DNA of 64,000 bases from positions 334,831 to 398,830 of the forward strand of contig NZ_PVTR01000002.1 in the NCBI RefSeq assembly GCF_003003005.1. Direction: 5' to 3'. Both the position numbers and the translations under genes were made by a program. This DNA is from Mongoliibacter ruber (lineage in GTDB: Bacteria > Bacteroidota > Bacteroidia > Cytophagales > Cyclobacteriaceae). This document shows, piece by piece, positions 41,829 to 49,708 of this stretch. A model generated the notes under the pieces. The model saw nothing but the letters and a program-made list of their open reading frames with translations. It did not search any database and was not told where the DNA came from. The stretch's first letter is position 1. Each line of letters starts with the position of its first letter.

Positions 41829-44651
41829 TTAGAATTCATATGATACACCTAAAGAGTATTGGGTTCCAGGTTTAAATCTTCTAAATGCCTGATCATTATT
41901 GCGGTCAAATTTTCCATCTTCGTTTCCATCCTGTAAAAGGAGGAACTCCTGATTAAAGATGTCTTTAATGCCGGCCTTGATGGAGATTTTCGGAGTAATT
42001 GATTTTTTGACAGAAAGGTCAAGCACATTTCTTGGCATTTCGTAGGTATCTGGAATAGCACCAGCTCCTACTAGCAAAATTCTTTTTCCGATTACATTGT
42101 AATTCAGGTTGACTTGAAGTCCGGAAAGTTCGTTGTCATAGTAAATTCCTGAGTTAACAATAAAATTAGATTGGCCTTGTAGCGGTCTATCCACTGCTCT
42201 TAAAAGTTCCGAAAGTTCATCACCTAAAGTGACTCTTGAGTCAATTAAAGAGATGTTTGCGAGGAGGCTAATTCTGCTTAAGAATCTGCTTCTAAATACA
42301 TTTGCCAAGGATTTTCTCATATCCATTTCAATACCACGGGCATAAGCTCTTTCGGTATTTCTGAATAAGAAGGTGGATTGCTCAGAGCCAAAGTTTCCGT
42401 ACAGAGACTCTATTGGATCCTTAAAGTCTTTATAAAAAAGCGCAAAAGATATAGTTTCTGTCAAGCTAGGATACATTTCCCACCTCAAATCAAAGTTGTG
42501 TATTTGGGCATTTTTCAAAAATGAAAATCCTGTTACAGTTGCGTCAAATATGAAGTCATAAAATCCAAATGGTGCAATCTCTCTAAATTCAGGTCTGTTT
42601 AGTGTTTTTCCATACACACCTTTCAGAACCATCTTGGGATTTATGTTATAAGCAAGGGTTACTGAGGGAAGAAGATCGACTTGATCTATGATCACTGGTT
42701 CAATTGGGGGTGTAGGGGTTCCAGGTTGGAACCTATCAGGGCTTTGAAGCCTCTGATCGTTATCTTCTATACGAAGTCCGCCAGATAGATTAAATTTACC
42801 TAAAGGTAGGTTCAGGGATAGGTAGTATGCGCGAAGTACATTGGAAGCATTATAGAAGTTGCTAGTGGCAAAATTTTCTCCGAGCCTGATTCCATTCAAC
42901 ACGCTGATATTCGAAGGATCAAAAAGTTCTCCTATACCTATTTGAGTAAGCTCTTCCGAGAAATTCACACCTCTACTAAAGCCAAGGTTTCTGGCAGAAA
43001 ATGTTCGATCTCTGTTTTCAAAATAAATACCAGCCTTCATAATAGGCTTGAAAGCGGTATTTTTATTAAGGTTGAATCTTTCTTCAAAATTCAGGCTAAA
43101 GGAATAGATGTTTTCTCTCATTGAGGAATAGAACTTTCCTAAAAAGTCAGGCGTCTGACCCCTAGGAATAAAAAGAACTGATTCACCGGTAGCTGCGTCC
43201 ACTACATTGGTTCTGTACCTCCTGTAATCAGGCATCTCATTATAAGAAAGACCGTAACCTCCAACCCATTCAATTTTGGCACTTTCATTCCAAAATTGAT
43301 GTGTACCTACCAATTGACCAGAATATATTCCACGGTACTCGTTGAAAAAAGCAAAATTATTTTGCGTAAAACCTTGTGCAATTTGATCTCCAAATCGATC
43401 AATAAAATCATGGGTAGTTAGTCTTTGATAAAGATTCTTAAGTTCAATCGTGTTGTTGTCATTTATTTTTAAAGCCCAGTTGAAAACAGCTCCTGCCATG
43501 ATTTCTTGGCCGTATTCTACATCCATAAATGAATACCGTAATTTTGGTTGGTTGGCTTCAAAATCAAAGGCCTCAAATGCATTGTTTTCTACATTGAAAA
43601 TGGTCTTGGTGTTGGAATATTGCAAGCTGGTTGTGTTTCCGAGTTGCATACCTTTTTTCCCCAGATCCTTTCTAAAGTTGTGGGTAACGGCCCATCTGGA
43701 ATCCAATCCAGAGTTATAGTTCATCTCTTCCCAATTGTTAGGTAAAGACCTTCCAGCTTGGTCAATTTCATTGTTTGAGAGACCTGTAAGTCTCTCTGGA
43801 AAATCTGATGGAAGATCATTGGCACCATCATTGAATCCTAACCAATGGTTTTCTCTCCTATTTTCCCCTCTAAAATTGCGAAGTGAACTGCCCTTTCTAA
43901 AGCCAGTAGATATATCTACGGTTGTTGATGTGCCATCAGGAATACTCTTTGTAAAGACTTTAACCATTCCACCTGAAAAATCTCCAGGCAATTCAGGAGC
44001 TGGGCTTTTATAAATCAATATTTGATCAATGATATTGCTGGGAACAACATCCAATGAAAAAGACCTAACATCTGCTTCCATACTTGGGGCATTGATGTTA
44101 TGCAACTGAACAGTATTGTATCTTTCGTTTAGACCCCTGATTACTATAAACCTGTCTCCAACAACAGTGACACCTGGAATTCTTTTGACCACTTGTGAAG
44201 CGTCACTGTCCAAAGTTCGTTTTATTGATTCTGCTGAGATCCCACTTACAACTTGCAGACTTTCTTTGATATTTTTTAAGAGTGTAATATCTGATGAAGT
44301 CTCTCTTACCGCTGTGATTGTAAAAGTTTCAAGATCTGAAATATCTTCTTGAAGTTCTATCTTCAGATCAATAGTTTGACCCTCCAATATTTCTGTCTCA
44401 ACCGCCTGAGAAGAATAGGTTATAAAAGAGACAATAACTGTTTTTTTACCTACGGGTATATTTTTAATTTCAAAATCTCCGTCAAGGCCTGTGGCTACTC
44501 CCATGGAAGTACCTTCAATCCTGACATTGGCACCGATGATGGTTTCCCCGGTAACGGAGTCAAAGACGACTCCTCTTATCGATCCTGATTGGGCCATTGC
44601 AATACCCGATACCAATAGACCGATTAAAGTGAAGTAAAATTGTTTTTTCAT
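41829..44651 (-). CDS. TonB-dependent receptor with CarboxypepD_reg-like domain
   Basis: About 940 residues from the ATG giving MKKQFYFTLIGLLVSGIAMA; an ATG 48 bases upstream would add a poor leader. The signal peptide is followed by a CarboxypepD_reg-like domain (SIRGVVFDSVTGETIIGANV), a plug (VVKRIPGVTVVGDRFIVIRG, LPGDFSGGMVKVFTKSIPDG) and a barrel ending YSLGVSYEF with the typical terminal Phe. It is first in an operon with a beta-helix lipoprotein and possibly one more lipoprotein. The substrate is unknown. Confidence 0.92.
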   Translation of the reverse strand: MKKQFYFTLIGLLVSGIAMAQSGSIRGVVFDSVTGETIIGANVRIEGTSMGVATGLDGDFEIKNIPVGKKTVIVSFITYSSQAVETEILEGQTIDLKIELQEDISDLETFTITAVRETSSDITLLKNIKESLQVVSGISAESIKRTLDSDASQVVKRIPGVTVVGDRFIVIRGLNERYNTVQLHNINAPSMEADVRSFSLDVVPSNIIDQILIYKSPAPELPGDFSGGMVKVFTKSIPDGTSTTVDISTGFRKGSSLRNFRGENRRENHWLGFNDGANDLPSDFPERLTGLSNNEIDQAGRSLPNNWEEMNYNSGLDSRWAVTHNFRKDLGKKGMQLGNTTSLQYSNTKTIFNVENNAFEAFDFEANQPKLRYSFMDVEYGQEIMAGAVFNWALKINDNNTIELKNLYQRLTTHDFIDRFGDQIAQGFTQNNFAFFNEYRGIYSGQLVGTHQFWNESAKIEWVGGYGLSYNEMPDYRRYRTNVVDAATGESVLFIPRGQTPDFLGKFYSSMRENIYSFSLNFEERFNLNKNTAFKPIMKAGIYFENRDRTFSARNLGFSRGVNFSEELTQIGIGELFDPSNISVLNGIRLGENFATSNFYNASNVLRAYYLSLNLPLGKFNLSGGLRIEDNDQRLQSPDRFQPGTPTPPIEPVIIDQVDLLPSVTLAYNINPKMVLKGVYGKTLNRPEFREIAPFGFYDFIFDATVTGFSFLKNAQIHNFDLRWEMYPSLTETISFALFYKDFKDPIESLYGNFGSEQSTFLFRNTERAYARGIEMDMRKSLANVFRSRFLSRISLLANISLIDSRVTLGDELSELLRAVDRPLQGQSNFIVNSGIYYDNELSGLQVNLNYNVIGKRILLVGAGAIPDTYEMPRNVLDLSVKKSITPKISIKAGIKDIFNQEFLLLQDGNEDGKFDRNNDQAFRRFKPGTQYSLGVSYEF

Positions 44652-44760
44652 GTTGATGATATTTGTACAGCTAAGAACTGCACAAAGGTCATCACACAAT
44701 GTTAAGTGAGAGGGTCAGAAAAATTATCAATTCATTAAATAGATAGGTCAAAAAGTAAAA

Positions 44761-44797
44761 GGGCTATCACAATAAATTAATATTGAAATAGCCCTCA
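44761..44797 (-). terminator. Terminator of the MoxR ATPase gene
   Basis: GGGCTAT and ATAGCCC form the stem around a 22-base A/T-rich loop; on the minus strand the stem is followed by TTTTACTTTTT. It separates the MoxR gene from the receptor gene, which must have its own promoter. Confidence 0.7.
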
Positions 44798-44841
44798 GGT
44801 GCATTATGTTGAATTTGTATCGAAATCCTGTGTATTTCAGC

Positions 44842-45813
44842 TTATTTCAATGTTACGGATTTATTAATTGGTATTTTATCCAAAAATATCCGAATCAGGT
44901 CTCTTGTTGAGATATTATCTGCCTCTGCCTCATAGTTGAGGATTATCCTGTGGTTGAGCACATCTTCGGCCACAGCCTTGATATCCTCAGGAAGCACAAA
45001 ATCTCTGCCTTGCATAAATGCAGAAGCCCTTGAAGCAAGGTTGAGGTTGATACTTGCCCTTGGAGATACACCGAATTGTATGTATTTCGCCTCATCTGCC
45101 AATCCGTATTTCTCAGGAAACCTTGTTGCAAAAACAAGTTCTATGATATAATGCTCTAATGGCTCGGCAATTTTGACCTCATTGATAGCAGACCTGATAG
45201 CAAAGATGTCTTCTTTGGAGAGAATGGCATTTACTTCACTGCTAAACTGCATATTGGCCATTCTTCTCATAACCTCCATTTCATCTGCTTTGCTCGGATA
45301 GTCAATATGTACCTTCATCATAAACCTATCCACCTGTGCTTCTGGAAGTGGGTAGGTTCCTTCTTGATCTACCGGGTTTTGTGTAGCCAATACCAAAAAG
45401 GGCCTGTCCAATTGGAAAGTGGTTTCTCCGATGGTCACTTGCTTCTCCTGCATAGCTTCCAATAGTGCTGATTGCACTTTGGCCGGTGATCGGTTGACCT
45501 CATCGGCCAAGATAATATTCGAAAAAATAGGGCCTTTTTTTACTTCAAAACTGGCCTCTTGTTGATTGTAGATCATGGTACCTACCAAGTCAGAAGGTAA
45601 AAGATCGGGCGTAAATTGAATCCTTTTGAAATCTAGGTGAAGGACTTTGGCGAGGGTGTTGACAGTCAAAGTCTTGGCCAAACCCGGTACACCTTCCAAT
45701 AAAATATGTCCATTGGTAAAAAGGCCTATGAGTAACCTGTTGACCATCCTGTCCTGACCAACTACCACTTTCTTTACCTCTTCTATTACCTGTTGGATTT
45801 TTTCCTGATGCAT
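44842..45813 (-). CDS. MoxR-type AAA+ ATPase
   Basis: 323 residues with Walker A GVPGLAKTL, Walker B ILADEVNRSP, sensor 1 LATQNPVDQEGTYPLPEAQ and sensor 2 GVSPRAS, the standard MoxR set. MoxR ATPases act as chaperones for proteins with von Willebrand A or DUF58 domains. Here no DUF58 or VWA gene is adjacent, and both ends are bounded by a terminator and a long spacer, so it appears to be an orphan of this usually clustered family. Normal length and intact motifs. Confidence 0.92.
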   Translation of the reverse strand: MHQEKIQQVIEEVKKVVVGQDRMVNRLLIGLFTNGHILLEGVPGLAKTLTVNTLAKVLHLDFKRIQFTPDLLPSDLVGTMIYNQQEASFEVKKGPIFSNIILADEVNRSPAKVQSALLEAMQEKQVTIGETTFQLDRPFLVLATQNPVDQEGTYPLPEAQVDRFMMKVHIDYPSKADEMEVMRRMANMQFSSEVNAILSKEDIFAIRSAINEVKIAEPLEHYIIELVFATRFPEKYGLADEAKYIQFGVSPRASINLNLASRASAFMQGRDFVLPEDIKAVAEDVLNHRIILNYEAEADNISTRDLIRIFLDKIPINKSVTLK

Positions 45814-46138
45814 GTTGTTTTAATTGATATACAGTTGAATTAATTATCAACCGTGGTTATGGTTTCAGTACGCTATTGTTATTTTTTGAATGAAATATAG
45901 TAGATATATGGTTGAAATAAATGGATATTAAAATCAGCATTCAACCTTGGTTCCTTATCCTCTTTGCAATTTTTTTTATTGATGATTCAAAGTTACTTAA
46001 ACCAATCCCTTAGAAAGCACCTCGTAAATCGTAAATCATCATTCGTAAATTCTTTTCCTCGGGCTAAATTAAAACAAAATACCCCGTATCCCAATTTCTG
46101 ATTTTTGTAATTGATAAATGGCTAAACTCAGGGTTAAA
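45814..46138. other. Spacer, no gene seen
   Basis: AT-rich, with a CGTAAATCGTAAATCATCATTCGTAAATT short-repeat run near 46021-46050. No coding frame or terminator recognised. Confidence 0.4.
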
Positions 46139-46795
46139 TCACTTTCGCTTTTTAACGTAAGACTTAGAAAAAGATTTCTGGTTTGATGTTAAATTTTGTT
46201 GGTTGAGCAATCTTGTGTTGACCTGAAGTAAGCGGTATATTTCCTCTTGTTCAAGCTCTCTCACTTCTCCAACATCATACCCTGCGATATCCAAACTCTC
46301 CATGGACCAACGTACCAAGCGAAGAGTAGGAAAGCCTACTGCGGCTGTCATTTTTCGCACTTGCCTGTTTTTTCCTTCAATCAAACTCAGTTGAATCCAT
46401 GTGTCAGGAACAGATTTCCGGAACCTGATTGGAGGGTTGCGTGCAGGTAGTTCAGGCTCGGTGCTCAGAATTTTAGCTTTTGCTCTTTTGGTATAATAGG
46501 TTCTTCCATCTACATTGATTTCTACACCATTCTCCAATTGGGAAATGGCTTCCTCGTCAGGTGTTCCTTCTACCTGAACAAGGTAGTCTCTGTCATGGGA
46601 AAATTGAGGGTTGAGAAGGTAATGGTTGAGCGCCTTGTCGTCTGTTATCAACAACAAACCTTCGCTATCCTTATCCAAGCGCCCTACCGGATATACATCT
46701 TTTGGGAATTCGAAAACATCTTTAAGGGTGTTTTGATCGCCGCTAAACTGGCTTAAGATTCCAAAAGGTTTGTAAATGACAAAGTATCTGGGCAT
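46139..46795 (-). CDS. Ribosomal pseudouridine synthase, RsuA/RluE family
   Basis: 218 residues. The catalytic Asp lies in YPVGRLDKDSEGLLLIT, and ARNPPIRFRKSVPDTWIQLS and EGKNRQVRKMTAAVGFPTLR are further family motifs. There is no S4 domain and the short N-terminus MPRYFVIYKPFGILSQFSG resembles RluE, which makes pseudouridine at position 2457 of 23S rRNA in E. coli. A basic tail (SKSYVKKRK) probably contacts RNA. The 23S site is inferred from the RluE-like length. It follows a small gene on the same strand with a terminator in between. Confidence 0.88.
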   Translation of the reverse strand: MPRYFVIYKPFGILSQFSGDQNTLKDVFEFPKDVYPVGRLDKDSEGLLLITDDKALNHYLLNPQFSHDRDYLVQVEGTPDEEAISQLENGVEINVDGRTYYTKRAKAKILSTEPELPARNPPIRFRKSVPDTWIQLSLIEGKNRQVRKMTAAVGFPTLRLVRWSMESLDIAGYDVGEVRELEQEEIYRLLQVNTRLLNQQNLTSNQKSFSKSYVKKRK

Positions 46796-46832
46796 GATTT
46801 CACTTTTAAAATATGTTAGGCATTCAATAAAA

Positions 46833-46862
46833 AACCCTGTCGGATTGACTGCGACAGGGCTA
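46833..46862 (-). terminator. Terminator of the small CIGCGS gene
   Basis: CCCTGTCG and CGACAGGG are a perfect eight-base stem; on the minus strand it is followed by TTTTTTATTG. It stands between the small gene and the pseudouridine synthase. Confidence 0.85.
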
Positions 46863-46883
46863 TATTTTTTGATTTTGGTATGA

Positions 46884-47060
46884 TCAACTACCGCAACCTA
46901 TGCAGTCAATATGGCTGTCCATAGGTTTTACGCCTTTCAGCTGCATTTCCAAATTGTGGATTTTGTCTCTGGTTTCCATGTCTTGAAACATGTCTCCTGT
47001 CAGGGAGGCCTTTAAGTTTTCAACTTCTTTTTCGAGTGTTGTTTTCTGTTCTGTCGTCAT
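46884..47060 (-). CDS. Small protein of 58 residues ending CIGCGS
   Basis: Too short for common gene finders. Starts MTTEQKTTLEKEVENLKASL, has a predicted coiled-coil segment resembling the SlyX type (NLEMQLKGVKPMDSHIDCIG) and ends with two Cys in DCIGCGS. A good terminator follows at the proper distance, and the reading frame is free of stops throughout. The C-terminal CxxC could bind a metal or be redox active. It may be a conserved small protein of Bacteroidota; function is unknown. Confidence 0.65.
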   Translation of the reverse strand: MTTEQKTTLEKEVENLKASLTGDMFQDMETRDKIHNLEMQLKGVKPMDSHIDCIGCGS

Positions 47061-47203
47061 TTTTCAAATGGATTTAAAAGTTAGCACATTTCAATATAAA
47101 AAAGTTCTTTGAAATCTGTAAGGTATTTGTGCCTCAAGAGGAAAAATTATACCAATTGAATAATGAGATGGTTGAAAACCGGGCATAGGAACAATCATTG
47201 CTT

Positions 47204-47211
47204 TAAATTTG
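47204..47211 (+). promoter_or_regulatory. Candidate -7 box of the M20 amidohydrolase
   Basis: TAAATTTG is a full match to TAnnTTTG, about 50 bases before the ATG. No clear -33 partner. Confidence 0.3.
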
Positions 47212-47260
47212 TCATTACAAAAGCGCATCAATTAATTTGACGATCAAACCACACCTTTTC

Positions 47261-48394
47261 ATGAACAAATCAGAACTGAATCAATTAATAGATTTAAGAA
47301 AAACACTTCATCAAAATCCTGAACTATCCGGTGAGGAAAAAGAAACGGCCAAAAGGGTTGTGGAATTTTTTAAAGACCTCAAGCCTGACGAAGTAATCGA
47401 AAACCTTGGTGGAAATGGTCTGGCATTTATCTACAATGGTCAGGAAGAGGGCTTGACCAGTATGTACCGTTGTGAACTGGACGGTCTTCCAATCTGGGAA
47501 GAAAACAATATTCGGCATAAAAGTAAAGTTGAAGGGAAATCCCATGTCTGTGGCCATGATGGGCATATGGCTATCATAAGTGGATTGGGAATGAAGCTTT
47601 CCAAAGAAAGGCCAAAAAAAGGAAAAGTGGTCTTGCTTTTTCAACCAGCAGAAGAAACCGGAGAAGGTGCGCTAGCCATTGTGGAGGACAAGAAGTTCCA
47701 TAAGCACAACCCTGATATTGCTTTTGCGCTCCACAATTTGCCTGGCTATGAAAAAAATCAGATTGTCATCAAAAAAGGCGCATTTGCAGCGGCATCGGTG
47801 GGTTTGAAAATTAGGTTGAAAGGAAGAAACTCTCATTCAGCTCATCCAGAAGCAGGCAACTCGCCCGCGGAGGCTATGTCCAAGTGTATTGTAGCCTTGG
47901 AAAAGCTTCCGGATGCGATGAAAAAATTTACTTTGGTGACCGTCATCCATGCCAGGTTAGGCGAAATGGCATTCGGTACTACTCCAGGAGAAGCACTTAT
48001 CTGTGCTACCCTCAGGGCATACGAAAACGAGACCAGGGATCTTTTGGTAGCCTATTCTGAAAAACTCTGTACTCAGATTGCCAAAGAGTATGGACTTGAA
48101 ATAGCCTTTGAGTATACAGAGAGCTTTACTGCCACACATAATGATCCAGAAGCTTGGGAATATGGCAATGAAGCAGCAAAAAAACTGAAATTAAAAGTAA
48201 AACATATCCGTATTCCTTTTAGATGGTCAGAAGATTTTGGCTTGTTTTCCAAGCATACCAAGACCTTACTTTTTGGATTGGGATCGGGCAAAAAACAGCC
48301 TCAGCTCCATGAACCAAACTTTGATTTTCCAGATGAATTGATAGAAACAGGAGTCAATATGTTTTGGGAAATTGCCAAAGATATTCATGGTTGA
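47261..48394 (+). CDS. M20-family amidohydrolase/peptidase
   Basis: 377 residues from the ATG giving MNKSELNQLIDLRKTLHQNP; a TTG further upstream would add eight residues. Metal-binding and catalytic motifs: VCGHDGHMA, QPAEETGEGA, FALHNLPG and SHSAHPEAGNSPAEA of the dimerisation domain. It resembles N-acyl-amino-acid amidohydrolases (hippurate hydrolase/IAA-amino acid hydrolase group), which release amino acids from N-acyl conjugates. No signal peptide, so cytosolic. The exact acyl substrate is not determined. Confidence 0.88.
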   Translation: MNKSELNQLIDLRKTLHQNPELSGEEKETAKRVVEFFKDLKPDEVIENLGGNGLAFIYNGQEEGLTSMYRCELDGLPIWEENNIRHKSKVEGKSHVCGHDGHMAIISGLGMKLSKERPKKGKVVLLFQPAEETGEGALAIVEDKKFHKHNPDIAFALHNLPGYEKNQIVIKKGAFAAASVGLKIRLKGRNSHSAHPEAGNSPAEAMSKCIVALEKLPDAMKKFTLVTVIHARLGEMAFGTTPGEALICATLRAYENETRDLLVAYSEKLCTQIAKEYGLEIAFEYTESFTATHNDPEAWEYGNEAAKKLKLKVKHIRIPFRWSEDFGLFSKHTKTLLFGLGSGKKQPQLHEPNFDFPDELIETGVNMFWEIAKDIHG

Positions 48395-48488
48395 TTCTAT
48401 CTAGGTAAATGCGATAAAGTTCAAATGTATTTTTACCAAATAGCTAATTATCAATTACTTCGTGGTAAAAAACTATTAACTTTATGTT

Positions 48489-49274
48489 ATGAAGCGCATC
48501 CAACTTTTTGAATTTGAAGATCAGCCATGGTTTCCTGACTGGATCAGGGTATTGATGACGAGGTATATCAGTAACTTTCATAAGCTGTTAGATTCTGCAA
48601 ATCTGATGAAGCCCCTCATCGAAAAAGGACTTTCCCATACCAAAGAAAAAGTCATTCTTGACCTCTGTTCTGGAAATGGTGGCCCAATGCCAGATATTTT
48701 TCATGATTTACAACAGAAAAAGCCAGGTCATAAATTGCTTTTGAGCGACTTGTATCCAAATAAAAAAGCAGCTGATAAATTTAACGCAGACACCGCCAAC
48801 AATATTCAGTACTTGACTACTTCTTTAGATGCCACCAAGGTATCTCCTGAAATCAAAGGGCTGAGAACCATGGTCAGCAGCTTACACCATATGAAACCTG
48901 AAGTTGCCCACGAAATACTCTCCAATGCCAAAATTTCCGGCCAGCCGATTCTGATTTATGAAATCAGTGACAATTCCCCACCAATATTCCTATGGTGGCT
49001 TGCCATCCCTTTTGCATTGATTGCCACACTGATTTTGACTCCGATGATCAGGCCACTTTCCTGGCAACAAGTGGTGTTTACTTACCTCATTCCCATCCTG
49101 CCTTTACTTATCGCTTGGGATGGTGCAGTCTCTAATGCCAGGACTTATACCCTCGAAGATATGGCTCAATTGATAGAAGGCTTGTCTGATGAAAAGTATG
49201 CTTGGGAAATGGGTAAAATAGATGGAAAGGGTGGAAAAAAACTGTTTTTGCTTGGAAAGCCAAGTGATGTTTAA
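48489..49274 (+). CDS. Class I SAM-dependent methyltransferase with membrane segments
   Basis: 261 residues. The SAM-binding motif I is VILDLCSGNGGPMPD near residue 57, with LLLSDLYPN as motif II. Two hydrophobic helices follow (IFLWWLAIPFALIATLILTP and QQVVFTYLIPILPLLIAWDG), an unusual addition for a soluble methyltransferase; they suggest an enzyme sitting on the inner membrane and acting on a lipid or quinone-like substrate. The start is preceded by a TAACTTTA box only ~15 bases upstream, so the mRNA leader is short. Substrate not inferable. Confidence 0.75.
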   Translation: MKRIQLFEFEDQPWFPDWIRVLMTRYISNFHKLLDSANLMKPLIEKGLSHTKEKVILDLCSGNGGPMPDIFHDLQQKKPGHKLLLSDLYPNKKAADKFNADTANNIQYLTTSLDATKVSPEIKGLRTMVSSLHHMKPEVAHEILSNAKISGQPILIYEISDNSPPIFLWWLAIPFALIATLILTPMIRPLSWQQVVFTYLIPILPLLIAWDGAVSNARTYTLEDMAQLIEGLSDEKYAWEMGKIDGKGGKKLFLLGKPSDV

Positions 49275-49300
49275 AGTTTATGATTCAGTCTCTAATAATG

Positions 49301-49645
49301 AAGATATTTATATTTTTCAAAACATACCCTTATATTTCAAGTATGAAACCGGGAAGTTTTTTGCTTTTGATCTATTTACTTCTGCTTATGGCATTCCCAA
49401 TCCATAACATGGAAGATTGTAATCATCATGAGCATGATCATCAAGAAAGTACTTCTGGGGAAGTACCGGACTGTTGTCCCCCCTTTTCATTCTGCAAATT
49501 ATGTTCTCACTTTGTTAATGAGGAATTCAGTACGTTAAAGTTGGAACTACCTCAGCCACTATTTACAATTGAGCGGTTAGATCAAATACAGCTCAGATAC
49601 ATAACCGTAGAAGTACCTTTTTGGCATCCTCCCAAGATCTCCTGA
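49301..49645 (+). CDS. DUF6660/DUF2946-like small periplasmic protein
   Basis: Up to 121 residues depending on start (ATG at 49280, 49298 or 49343); the signal-like helix GSFLLLIYLLLLMAFP favours the last. The mature part has a His cluster (NHHEHDHQES) and CPP...CKLCSHF, a Cys/His-rich pattern of small proteins found beside heavy-metal TonB receptors (DUF6660). A metal role is inferred from this and from the receptor gene 64 bases downstream. The start remains uncertain. Confidence 0.65.
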   Translation, partial: KIFIFFKTYPYISSMKPGSFLLLIYLLLLMAFPIHNMEDCNHHEHDHQESTSGEVPDCCPPFSFCKLCSHFVNEEFSTLKLELPQPLFTIERLDQIQLRYITVEVPFWHPPKIS

Positions 49646-49708
49646 TTTTTTATTGAGCCCTTAAAAGGCAACACATTTTATCATTTACCATTTTTAACAA
49701 TTTAAACC

